DNA of 6,164 nt from positions 1-6,164 of the forward strand of contig JAKADW010000137.1 of NCBI GenBank assembly GCA_021820165.1, given 5' to 3'. Within the stretch, counting starts at the first letter, position 1, and every line of letters begins with the position of its first letter. Shown one piece after another: positions 1 to 5,850 of the stretch. The stretch comes from Bacillota bacterium. Its GTDB lineage: Bacteria; Bacillota_E; Sulfobacillia; Sulfobacillales; Sulfobacillaceae. A program made the translations under genes and the position numbers. The notes under the pieces were generated by a model that saw only the letters and a list, made by a program, of their open reading frames with translations, was not told the origin of the DNA and made no database searches.

Positions 1-120
1 CGTGGTCTGCGGCTTGGCCGTGGCAATGGCGACCTTCCGCCCCAAGAGCGTATTGAGGAGGGTCGATTTACCCACATTGGGGCGCCCCACCAGCGCCACG
101 AAACCCGATCTATAGCTCAT
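1..120 (-). CDS. era: GTPase Era, N-terminal part (3' end outside window)
   Basis: The first 40 codons of an open frame that leaves through the left edge. The peptide begins [20 protein letters not shown] and continues to KPQTT at the edge. It shows the G1/P-loop GRPNVGKST (residues 12-20, Lys18) and the start of the G2 region, KPQTT (36-40), the Era signature. Era is an essential GTPase of about 300 residues with a C-terminal KH domain. It binds the 3' end of 16S rRNA and promotes 30S subunit assembly. The start ATG (120-118) overlaps the cdd end by 11 bases. A run of six G (135-130) 9 bases upstream is the likely ribosome site, so translation is probably coupled to cdd. The short peptide is too early to separate every Era-like GTPase by sequence alone, but KPQTT plus position after cdd make Era the clear choice. 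Confidence 0.95.
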   Translation of the reverse strand, partial: MSYRSGFVALVGRPNVGKSTLLNTLLGRKVAIATAKPQTT

Positions 121-514
121 CCGGCAAATCCCCCCGATCAAAGGCCAGTGGCAAGAGGTCGTGCAAGAAGAGCACCCGTGGCTCTGTTGTGCGGGTGGCC
201 TCCCCGATCACCACGTCGAAGTCACCGAACTCTGCCAGCACCTGGCGGCATCCCCCACAGGGACTAATTAAGTCCGGGCCAGGTCCCACAATTACAATCC
301 GTACAAATTCCCGATAGCCTTCGGCCACGGCGCGATAGATGGCGTTCCGTTCGGCACAAGAGCCCAGTGGGTAACTGGCATTCTCGACATTGCACCCTGA
401 GACAATCTGACCTTGCCGGGTCAATAGGGCCGCTCCCACGGGAAAGTGGGAGTACGGCGCATAGGCATTCTTCTGGGCGGCCAAGGCAGCCGCCCACAGT
501 TCGTCATCATCCAT
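110..514 (-). CDS. cdd: Cytidine deaminase
   Basis: A 134-residue cytoplasmic enzyme that deaminates cytidine and deoxycytidine to (deoxy)uridine in pyrimidine salvage. It is of the small, homotetrameric, zinc-dependent type. The zinc ligands Cys53, Cys86 and Cys89 and the catalytic Glu55 are present in GSCAERNAI and [13 protein letters not shown]. Arg56, which in the B. subtilis type tunes the three-cysteine zinc site, is also there. NVENASYP (42-49) supplies the residues that hold the ribose. The start is ATG 514-512, with AAAGGAG 9 bases upstream. A TTG at 568 (forming TTGA with the previous stop) would add 18 residues but has no good ribosome site and would exceed the family length. The gene follows the CNNM gene after 50 bases and overlaps era by 11 bases. 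The cdd-era pair is typical of Firmicutes. Confidence 0.97.
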   Translation of the reverse strand: MDDDELWAAALAAQKNAYAPYSHFPVGAALLTRQGQIVSGCNVENASYPLGSCAERNAIYRAVAEGYREFVRIVIVGPGPDLISPCGGCRQVLAEFGDFDVVIGEATRTTEPRVLFLHDLLPLAFDRGDLPDEL

Positions 515-523
515 CGGGACCCT

Positions 524-530
524 CTCCTTT
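524..530 (-). promoter_or_regulatory. Ribosome binding site of cdd
   Basis: AAAGGAG (continuing AGGG) on the minus strand, 9 bases before ATG 514-512. It decides between this ATG and the TTG at 568. The rest of the 515-564 gap holds GC-rich runs (CCCCGGGG, then GGGGGG), with no terminator-like hairpin plus T-tract and no promoter that I can defend. Confidence 0.75.
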
Positions 531-564
531 TTCGGATATCGTCCCCCCAACCCCGGGGCAAATA

Positions 565-1824
565 TCAATCTTCTTCAGGTGGCACCAATATCCGCAAAAT
601 GGCCCGTGAGACGCGCCGTCCCTCAACCTGTGAAACCGTAATTTCCACATTATCAAGCTTCACCACTTCACCTTCAATCGGTACCCGCCCCAAGAGGTGC
701 AACACCAATCCACCCACCGTATCGAAATCCTCGTGGGGCAAATCCAAGTCGAACTTCTCGTTCAACTCATCAAGAGCGAATAACCCCGCCACTTCAATGA
801 CGCCTGGGGATAGTTCCCGGAGCGGGACCTCCTCGGTGTCGTATTCGTCCTGAATTTCGCCCACAATCTCTTCCAATAAGTCCTCAATGGTGACAATGCC
901 GGCGGTTCCCCCGTATTCGTCCATCACCACCGCAAATTGCGTCCGCTGTCGGCGGAAATCGGCGAACAGATGGTCAATTTTCTTCGTCTCGGGAACAAAC
1001 TGCACAGGCCGCGCGAGATCCCGTGCCGGCGTGTCAAGGGGCCTCTCCCGCCCATAAGCGAGGATGTCGCGGGCATAAACCACTCCCGTAATATCATCGA
1101 TGGTGTTGCGAAAGATGGGGATGCGCGAGTGCCCCCATTCCACCAAGGTATCCCAGAGTTCCCCCAGCGTAGCTGTCTCCGGCAACGCCTGAACATCAAT
1201 GCGAGGCACCATCACCTCGCGCACCACCGTGTCGCCAAAGTCAAAGATGCCCTGAATCATTTCGCGCTCGTTGGCCTCGATGAGACCTTGCTCTTCCCCC
1301 ACTTCAACCATGGTCCGAAGCTCCTCTTCGGTCATCAGCCGCCCGCCCTCGGCCTTCCCTCCGAGAAGCCGAATCAAGCCCACCCCGACCCATGTAAGGA
1401 TGCGCACGATGGGATAGAAGATTTTGGCCGACACCGATAAAAAGGGTGTGAGCCGTAGCGCAACCCGTTCGGCATTGTGCGAAGCAAACGTTTTTGGCGT
1501 GATTTCTGCGGCCAAGAGAATGAAAAGGGTCATGACCACCGTGGAGATGGCCACACCCAAGTGTCCCCAATAATGTATGAAGAGGGCGGTCGCCAGCGTT
1601 GTCGCGAGAATATTGGCGAGGTTATTGCCCACCAAGACAGTACCCAGTAGGCGGTTGGGGGAACGGAGAAGCGCCGAAAGGCGCTCCGCATGGCGGTTTT
1701 CCGATAACGTCCGCATTTTCCCACGGGAAAATGCCATCATCGCCGTCTCAGCCATGGAATATAACGCGGAAAACGCCACCACCACTATGAGCGCCACAAT
1801 GGGAATCCATTCAATGCGTCTCAC
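565..1824 (-). CDS. CNNM/CorC-type membrane protein (DUF21, CBS pair, CorC_HlyC)
   Basis: A 419-residue protein of the family often annotated as hemolysin C, YhdP/YtfL or CorC. The DUF21 membrane domain covers about 1-155 and carries the conserved motifs SMAETA (23-28), GNNLANI (66-72) and AEITPK (106-111). It is followed by MTEEELRTMVEVGEEQGLIEANE, a CBS pair (about 200-327, including VMVPR and VMDEYGGTAGIVTIEDLLEEIVGEI) and a C-terminal CorC_HlyC domain (about 340-415). Structurally studied members are Na+-coupled Mg2+ exporters whose CBS domains bind ATP-Mg; a role in cation transport is inferred here, and 'hemolysin' should not be taken literally. The start is GTG 1824-1822, sharing GTGA with the dgkA stop, and AAGGAGG lies 14 bases upstream (rather far). 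An ATG at 1872 or 1938 would add a hydrophilic leader lying inside dgkA and looks wrong. B. subtilis lacks this gene between dgkA and cdd. It is followed by a 50-base gap. Confidence 0.93.
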   Translation of the reverse strand: MRRIEWIPIVALIVVVAFSALYSMAETAMMAFSRGKMRTLSENRHAERLSALLRSPNRLLGTVLVGNNLANILATTLATALFIHYWGHLGVAISTVVMTLFILLAAEITPKTFASHNAERVALRLTPFLSVSAKIFYPIVRILTWVGVGLIRLLGGKAEGGRLMTEEELRTMVEVGEEQGLIEANEREMIQGIFDFGDTVVREVMVPRIDVQALPETATLGELWDTLVEWGHSRIPIFRNTIDDITGVVYARDILAYGRERPLDTPARDLARPVQFVPETKKIDHLFADFRRQRTQFAVVMDEYGGTAGIVTIEDLLEEIVGEIQDEYDTEEVPLRELSPGVIEVAGLFALDELNEKFDLDLPHEDFDTVGGLVLHLLGRVPIEGEVVKLDNVEITVSQVEGRRVSRAILRILVPPEED

Positions 1825-2318
1825 CGAAAAGGTTCTGGCCTCCTTCGCGCTTGGCGGGGCACCACACCCCATATAAACCCCAGGGCTACAAGCAACCCGA
1901 TCACGGCCGCCGTCGTGACGCCCGCGCTTTGATGCCATCGTACCATAAAATCATGCCCAAAATGATGCAAGTCGGGCAGAAAGATGACCAGACCCAGGCC
2001 CAAAGCCGCGGCCGCGGCCACCAACACAGCTCCGGCGGCGGTATCTTTAGCCCGCTTGGCCAAGGGGTGGGCCTCGGGACTAGCCAAGTCGACCAGTGCT
2101 TCCAGCGAGGTGTTGACCAGTTCCAAGCCCATGACCAGCCCGAAGGCCACTATAATGACCATCCACTGCCATACGGGGATGAAAAAGAGCCAGCCCGCCG
2201 CGGTAATGACTAGGGCTACCGTGACATGGACCCGCAAGTTGCGTTCACTTTTGAGGGCGGTCCATACTCCAGCCCCAGCGTAAACGAAGGATCGGCTAAA
2301 CGCGTTAGGCTTTCTCAC
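1821..2318 (-). CDS. dgkA: Diacylglycerol kinase family protein, probable undecaprenol kinase
   Basis: Small integral membrane kinase of 165 residues. The family landmarks are present: RSFVYAGAGVWTALKSERNLRVH (9-31), the signature ELVNTSLEALVDLAS (66-80, with Glu66, Asn69 and Glu73 in the catalytic pattern) and AKRAKDTAAGAVLVAAA (87-103, Asp92). Membrane segments lie at about 31-48, 51-70 and 97-114. Gram-positive DgkA phosphorylates undecaprenol, returning the lipid carrier to the cell wall precursor pool; that substrate is inferred from lineage. The protein is about 40 residues longer than the usual 120-130. The extra part holds a His-rich linker (DLHHFGHDFMVRWH), a fourth predicted helix (134-151) and a basic end (RQARRRPEPFR). 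The start is GTG 2318-2316, which overlaps the ybeY end by 14 bases. Its ribosome site is weak (TTGGGGC, about 7 bases upstream), suggesting coupling to ybeY translation. The stop overlaps the next start as GTGA. Confidence 0.93.
   Translation of the reverse strand: MRKPNAFSRSFVYAGAGVWTALKSERNLRVHVTVALVITAAGWLFFIPVWQWMVIIVAFGLVMGLELVNTSLEALVDLASPEAHPLAKRAKDTAAGAVLVAAAAALGLGLVIFLPDLHHFGHDFMVRWHQSAGVTTAAVIGLLVALGFIWGVVPRQARRRPEPFR
1839..1845 (-). promoter_or_regulatory. Shine-Dalgarno-like site before the GTG of the CNNM gene
   Basis: AAGGAGG on the minus strand is a near-perfect match to the anti-SD, but it lies 14 bases from GTG 1824-1822, longer than usual. No other in-frame start codon sits at a better distance. 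The GTGA overlap with dgkA may make up for the spacing through reinitiation. Confidence 0.45.
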
Positions 2319-2757
2319 GCGTAAGCCCCAAGGAACCTAGAATTTCTTCGGTTTTGGCCATCATGTGCCGTTCGTCTTCCGCTTCCTCGTGATCCCAGCC
2401 TAATAGATGCAGGACCCCGTGCACGGTCAAAAAAGCGACTTCACGGGCCATGCTGTGCCCATACTCCTCGGCCTGCTGCTGGGCTTTTTCAACGGAAATA
2501 ATCACATCCCCCAGGAGGTTGTCCCATTCATCAAGATTTTCGCCTTCCCGTTGGCTAAACGAGAGCACGTCGGTGGGCTTGTCCACCCCTCGGTAGGTAC
2601 GGTTCAACTCGTGAACCGTCTCATCATCGGTCAAAAAGAGGGACAACTCCGCATCGTCCAACCCTCCCAAATTAGTGAGAGCGGTCGCGGCCGCCCGTCG
2701 GGCCGTCTCCTCCCACTCGGCGCACCAATCGGGGCGGCTTTCCACCGCGATTTCCAT
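2305..2757 (-). CDS. ybeY: Endoribonuclease YbeY, rRNA maturation factor
   Basis: A 150-residue cytoplasmic zinc protein of the UPF0054/YbeY family, of normal length. The signature H-x3-H-x5-H is intact as HGVLHLLGWDH, giving ligands His113, His117 and His123. Upstream are the family blocks YRGVDKPTDVLSF (55-67, with the conserved basic residue Arg56) and LLGDVIIS (81-88). YbeY acts in 16S rRNA 3' end maturation and 70S ribosome quality control, and in E. coli it associates with Era, ribosomal protein S11 and the PhoH-type YbeZ. Both phoH and era are in this same cluster. The start at ATG 2757-2755 is well supported: AAAGGAG (2772-2766) lies 8 bases upstream, and MEIAVES is a typical YbeY beginning. 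The gene starts 86 bases inside the end of yqfF, in another frame, and its own end overlaps dgkA by 14 bases. B. subtilis calls this gene yqfG. Confidence 0.97.
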   Translation of the reverse strand: MEIAVESRPDWCAEWEETARRAAATALTNLGGLDDAELSLFLTDDETVHELNRTYRGVDKPTDVLSFSQREGENLDEWDNLLGDVIISVEKAQQQAEEYGHSMAREVAFLTVHGVLHLLGWDHEEAEDERHMMAKTEEILGSLGLTREKA

Positions 2758-4870
2758 TGCGTCGACTCCTTTCCATTTCCTTTATCATCCGATCCGGGTA
2801 TTCGATGCGCTGGTGAAATACTCCGGTGAGCACCCGGGTGAAAGTGCGGGCAATCACATCCAGCTCCTTCAAGGTCAAATTGGATTCGTCTAACTGACCG
2901 TCCTCCAGCCGCTCCTTGATCAATCGCCGGACCACCTGCTCGATGGAGGCAGGAGACGGATTTTTCAGGGTCCGCACGGTCGCCTCGCTGGCGTCCGCGA
3001 GCATCACGATGGCGGTCTCCTTGGATTGCGGGCGCGGTCCGTCGTAGCGGAAATCGCTTTCCTCTACCCCATCCCCATTATCTTGATCGACAGCTTTCTG
3101 ATAGAAGTAGCGAATGAGGGTGGTGCCATGATGTTGCTGAATGAAATTAACAATCGGCTCCGGCACATGGTAGTGGCGCGCGAGTTCCACGCCATCGCGC
3201 ACATGCGACGAAATGATCAAGGCGGACAAGGTCGGCGCCAGTCGATCATGGGGATTTTCCGCCCCAAATTGATTGTCGACAAAGAAATAGGGGCGTTTGG
3301 ACTTCCCGATGTCATGGTAGTAGGCCCCCACCCGAGCCAAGAGCGAGTTCCCACCGACTGCTTCCGTTGCCGCTTCAGCCAAATTGCCCACCATGATGCT
3401 GTGATGGTAGGTACCCGGCGCCTCCACCAAGAGCTTTCGCAAGAGCGGCTGATTCGGATTGGAAAGCTCAATGAGCTTCATGGCCGTGATGACGCCAAAC
3501 GGACCTTCTAATAGAGGAATCGATCCCATGGCTAAAATGGACGCGAACACCCCGTCAATAAGTGCCCACACCAGGTATTCCCATACTTGGGGCTGCAACA
3601 AAGCAGCCCGTTGCATGACATCGAGGCCCAAAAGGGCGACGAGATTGACCAGCCCGACCAATAACCCCGCCCGCAATATGTCATAGCGCTGGGAAAGCCG
3701 ACTGGTCCCAAAGACTCCCGCGATACCACCGAAAAAGGCCACCAGCGCCACATTGAGAGCGGCCCCAGTCAACACCGCCACGGAGAGCGCCAGGACGCCC
3801 GCCATGACCAGTCCTAACCCAGAGTCTACCAGCGCAGTAATCATGATGGCGGCGGTGGGTACGACCAAGTAACTTAGCACTGGCACCCCGCTGAGACTAT
3901 CGGCGGCGGCCAATCCTATCACTAAAATGAGCGCCGTCATCGCCACCACGCGCCACGAGCTTAAGAGCTTTCTCCGAAGGTACCAGAAATAGCCGCCAAT
4001 GAGGGCTAGCACGGCCGTCGCAAAGATAACCGATCCCAATATCGGCCCTAAATCCAGTCCTTGGTTCAACAAGCCCAGTTGCTTCAATACTTCAACGTCG
4101 GCTGGGGTGACCTGCTGCCCTTCTTGGACCACCACTTCGCCCTTCAAAATTTTGACTTCGGGCACGCGAGCCGCGGCAGCCTCCCGCCGCGCATTGGTCA
4201 CTTGCTTATTTAAGAAGGTGTTAGGGACCACCAGCGACTGCGTATAAGACGTGAGAAAAAGTTTAAGCGACGGATCCGCGGTCTCTTGGGCGGCCAGCTT
4301 GGCGACAAACCCCTTAGCTTCGTCCACCCCTAACGTGGTGTTGCGGATGCCAGTACCCTGATTCATTACCGACGCCAGCATGACCAATGTGTCTTGCTCC
4401 AATTGGTTTAATTGCGCGGGAGTCAGGCTTAACACGGTGCCCCAAACAGGATTCGGAAGCCCGATGGGGATGGCGGATTGCAATGCCGCCTCCCGTTCGG
4501 ATAGGGGCGCTGCGGTGTCTTGGGACAGGGCCGAGATATAATCGAATTGATTTTTGGCCTTGACCTTTTGCTGGCGCAAAACATGCGGATCGGGAATGTA
4601 GACATTGCCCACCGAATCCATCGCCTCTTGGCGCGCTTTGGCCGTCTGCGCCCAGTCCACCACGCCGTAGGGGGCGACAATGGTACGCGGAGCAAAGTCT
4701 CCCGCTGACAGATTCACGGTGTGGGAGAACAGGGTGATGGTAAAGATGGCAACCACGCACAACCAGGCCAACGCCGCGATGCCGATTTGCGGCGCGCGAT
4801 CGTCGTTCAACCATGGAAATCGGTCGACCATGCGGGCAGACCAGCTCCCCTCATTGGGAGTGTTCTTCAT
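2672..4870 (-). CDS. pgpH: 7TM-HD family cyclic-di-AMP phosphodiesterase (YqfF/PgpH)
   Basis: Membrane protein of 732 residues. In order it has a first membrane helix (about 28-49), a large extracytoplasmic 7TMR-HDED domain (about 52-270), a block of about seven membrane helices (roughly 275-455) and a cytosolic HD domain (about 460-690). The HD metal ligands are visible: His490 in GTYHHSIMVGNLAEAA, His519-Asp520 in YYHDIGK, His556 in ISSHVRDG, His580/581 in QQHHGTT and Asp626 in MLADASEA. Characterised members (PgpH of Listeria, YqfF/PgpH of Bacillus) hydrolyse cyclic-di-AMP to pApA and so tune osmotic and wall homeostasis; the activity here is inferred. I chose ATG at 4870-4868, preceded by AAGGGGA with 8-base spacing. 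An in-frame TTG at 4897 would add 9 residues but would place GGAGGGG inside the coding region. The start overlaps phoH by 20 bases. The C-terminus carries a Gly/Arg-rich extension (about 701-732, nine Arg), and its last 28 codons overlap ybeY by 86 bases. Confidence 0.95.
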   Translation of the reverse strand: MKNTPNEGSWSARMVDRFPWLNDDRAPQIGIAALAWLCVVAIFTITLFSHTVNLSAGDFAPRTIVAPYGVVDWAQTAKARQEAMDSVGNVYIPDPHVLRQQKVKAKNQFDYISALSQDTAAPLSEREAALQSAIPIGLPNPVWGTVLSLTPAQLNQLEQDTLVMLASVMNQGTGIRNTTLGVDEAKGFVAKLAAQETADPSLKLFLTSYTQSLVVPNTFLNKQVTNARREAAAARVPEVKILKGEVVVQEGQQVTPADVEVLKQLGLLNQGLDLGPILGSVIFATAVLALIGGYFWYLRRKLLSSWRVVAMTALILVIGLAAADSLSGVPVLSYLVVPTAAIMITALVDSGLGLVMAGVLALSVAVLTGAALNVALVAFFGGIAGVFGTSRLSQRYDILRAGLLVGLVNLVALLGLDVMQRAALLQPQVWEYLVWALIDGVFASILAMGSIPLLEGPFGVITAMKLIELSNPNQPLLRKLLVEAPGTYHHSIMVGNLAEAATEAVGGNSLLARVGAYYHDIGKSKRPYFFVDNQFGAENPHDRLAPTLSALIISSHVRDGVELARHYHVPEPIVNFIQQHHGTTLIRYFYQKAVDQDNGDGVEESDFRYDGPRPQSKETAIVMLADASEATVRTLKNPSPASIEQVVRRLIKERLEDGQLDESNLTLKELDVIARTFTRVLTGVFHQRIEYPDRMIKEMERSRRNGNRGGKPPRLVRRVGGDGPTGGRDRSH
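2766..2772 (-). promoter_or_regulatory. Strong ribosome binding site of ybeY inside yqfF
   Basis: AAAGGAG on the minus strand, 8 bases before ATG 2757-2755. It lies within the coding region of yqfF (codons for Glu-Arg-Ser near residues 700-702). It fixes the ybeY start and therefore confirms that the 86-base overlap is real if yqfF is read to its stop. Confidence 0.75.
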
Positions 4871-5837
4871 GATAAGTGTCCCCTTGCCCCTCCTCAAACC
4901 GTTCGTAGGCCTTGATTATTTTTGCGACCAGCGAATGGCGCACCACGTCATGATCCGAAAGCCGCACCACGCCAATCCCATCCACGCCGTCCAAAATTTC
5001 CGACGCAATCTTTAAGCCCGACCGTTGTCCCCGACCCAGGTCAATTTGCGTCTGGTCGCCGGTTACCACCATCTTGGAACCTTCTCCGAGCCGGGTCAAC
5101 GCCATTTTCATCTGTTCGTACGTGGAATTCTGCGCCTCATCCAAGATTATGAAGCTTTGATTCAAGGTGCGCCCTCGCATATAGGCCAATGGAGCCACCT
5201 CAATACTTCCGCGCTCCCGAAATTTGTCAGTGGCTTCTGACCCCAATAAGTCGTACAGCGCATCGTACAGGGGTCGCAAATAGGGGTCCACTTTGTCTTC
5301 CAACGCCCCCGGCAAAAACCCTAACTTTTCCCCCGCCTCGACCGCAGGACGAGTTAATATAATACGCTCCACCTGATGGGCTTTCAAGGCATAAACTGCC
5401 ATCGCCATAGCCAAGTATGTCTTGCCGGTTCCGGCCGGGCCAATACCGAACACCAAAGTGTTGTCCCGAATGGCGTCCACGTACATTTGCTGCCCAAGCG
5501 TGCGGGGACGCACCACCCGCCCCGAGGTGGTCGTATAAATGTTCTCCGTTAACAAATGCAAAAACTGCCGCTCGGCCCCTTCCGAGACCGCGCGGATTGC
5601 GGAATCCACCACATTAGGGCGCACAGGTTGCCCCGCGGAAATCCATTCCGCCAGCAAATCAAGCACGCGCCGCGTGCGATCCTGATCGTGACCGGCGCCT
5701 TGAATGGCTATCACGTTCCCGCGCGCGGTCAATTTCACATGCAAAGCTTTCTCCAGAGCCTTTAAATGTTCGTCTCCACGACCCATTAGCATGGTCGCCG
5801 CTTGATTGTCCTGGATTACCCACTGGCTTTGTGGCAA
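4851..5837 (-). CDS. phoH: PhoH-family ATPase (PhoH/YbeZ type)
   Basis: Cytoplasmic P-loop ATPase of 328 residues with the chosen start, close to the usual 315-330. The N-terminal ~70 residues resemble the small KH-like segment of PhoH. The ATPase core shows Walker A GPAGTGKT (133-140), the TRPAVEAGEKLGFLPG block (162-177), Walker B FIILDEAQN (229-237, Asp233/Glu234) and a sensor-like VVTGDQTQID (257-266). It ends with DVVRHSLVAKIIKAYE. In E. coli the homologue YbeZ associates with YbeY, and PhoH proteins are thought to act in RNA metabolism; the exact substrate is unsettled. No ATG suits the start. I chose TTG at 5837-5835 because AGGGGGA lies 6 bases upstream and the protein then begins where family members do. 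A TTG at 5882 would add 15 residues and overlap yqfD by 32 bases, without a convincing ribosome site. The 3' end overlaps the next gene by 20 bases. Confidence 0.95.
   Translation of the reverse strand: MPQSQWVIQDNQAATMLMGRGDEHLKALEKALHVKLTARGNVIAIQGAGHDQDRTRRVLDLLAEWISAGQPVRPNVVDSAIRAVSEGAERQFLHLLTENIYTTTSGRVVRPRTLGQQMYVDAIRDNTLVFGIGPAGTGKTYLAMAMAVYALKAHQVERIILTRPAVEAGEKLGFLPGALEDKVDPYLRPLYDALYDLLGSEATDKFRERGSIEVAPLAYMRGRTLNQSFIILDEAQNSTYEQMKMALTRLGEGSKMVVTGDQTQIDLGRGQRSGLKIASEILDGVDGIGVVRLSDHDVVRHSLVAKIIKAYERFEEGQGDTYHEEHSQ
4879..4885 (-). promoter_or_regulatory. Ribosome binding site of yqfF/pgpH, inside the phoH 3' end
   Basis: AAGGGGA on the minus strand lies 8 bases before ATG 4870-4868 and within the last codons of phoH. 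A stronger-looking GAGGAGGGG (4895-4887) lies 16 bases from the ATG, too far to be ideal. Both sit between the alternative TTG (4897) and the ATG, which favours the ATG. Confidence 0.5.
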
Positions 5838-5843
5838 CCGGTG

Positions 5844-5850
5844 TCCCCCT
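5844..5850 (-). promoter_or_regulatory. Ribosome binding site deciding the TTG start of phoH
   Basis: On the minus strand AGGGGGA directly follows the yqfD stop codon and lies 6 bases before TTG 5837-5835. It is the best purine run near the phoH 5' end and is the main reason for preferring this start over the upstream TTG at 5882. Confidence 0.6.

Noticed and set aside
515..564. Possible terminator in the largest gap, between the CNNM gene and cdd
   Set aside because: There are C and G runs, but no stable stem followed by a T-tract in the direction of transcription. The only A/T-rich part merges into the cdd ribosome site.
446..853. A 135-codon Ser/Thr-rich open frame on the plus strand spanning the cdd-CNNM junction
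   Set aside because: It covers the ends of two well-supported minus-strand genes. Its composition is what antisense reading of acidic codons gives, and it has no family signature.
937..1440. A 167-codon open frame on the plus strand
   Set aside because: It lies wholly antisense to the CNNM gene, whose domains are intact. The peptide shows no recognisable family and the start has no persuasive ribosome site. It is a by-product of GC-rich codon usage.
1822..1938. N-terminally extended CNNM protein of 457 residues starting at 1938
   Set aside because: The extra 38 residues are hydrophilic, lie inside dgkA and are not seen at the start of this family. The GTG overlapping the dgkA stop fits both family length and operon structure.
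2005..2018. A perfect 14-base GC palindrome (GCCGCGGCCGCGGC)
   Set aside because: It encodes the run of alanines in the third membrane helix of DgkA (alternating GCC and GCG codons). Composition explains it, and no second copy was noticed.
3026..3511. A 161-codon open frame on the plus strand
   Set aside because: It is antisense to the HD domain of the yqfF/pgpH gene, with no recognisable motif. The opposite strand is clearly coding.
4314..4814. A 166-codon minus-strand open frame in another frame within yqfF/pgpH
   Set aside because: It overlaps the extracytoplasmic domain completely, is rich in Arg, His and Ser and matches no family. It is an out-of-frame shadow.
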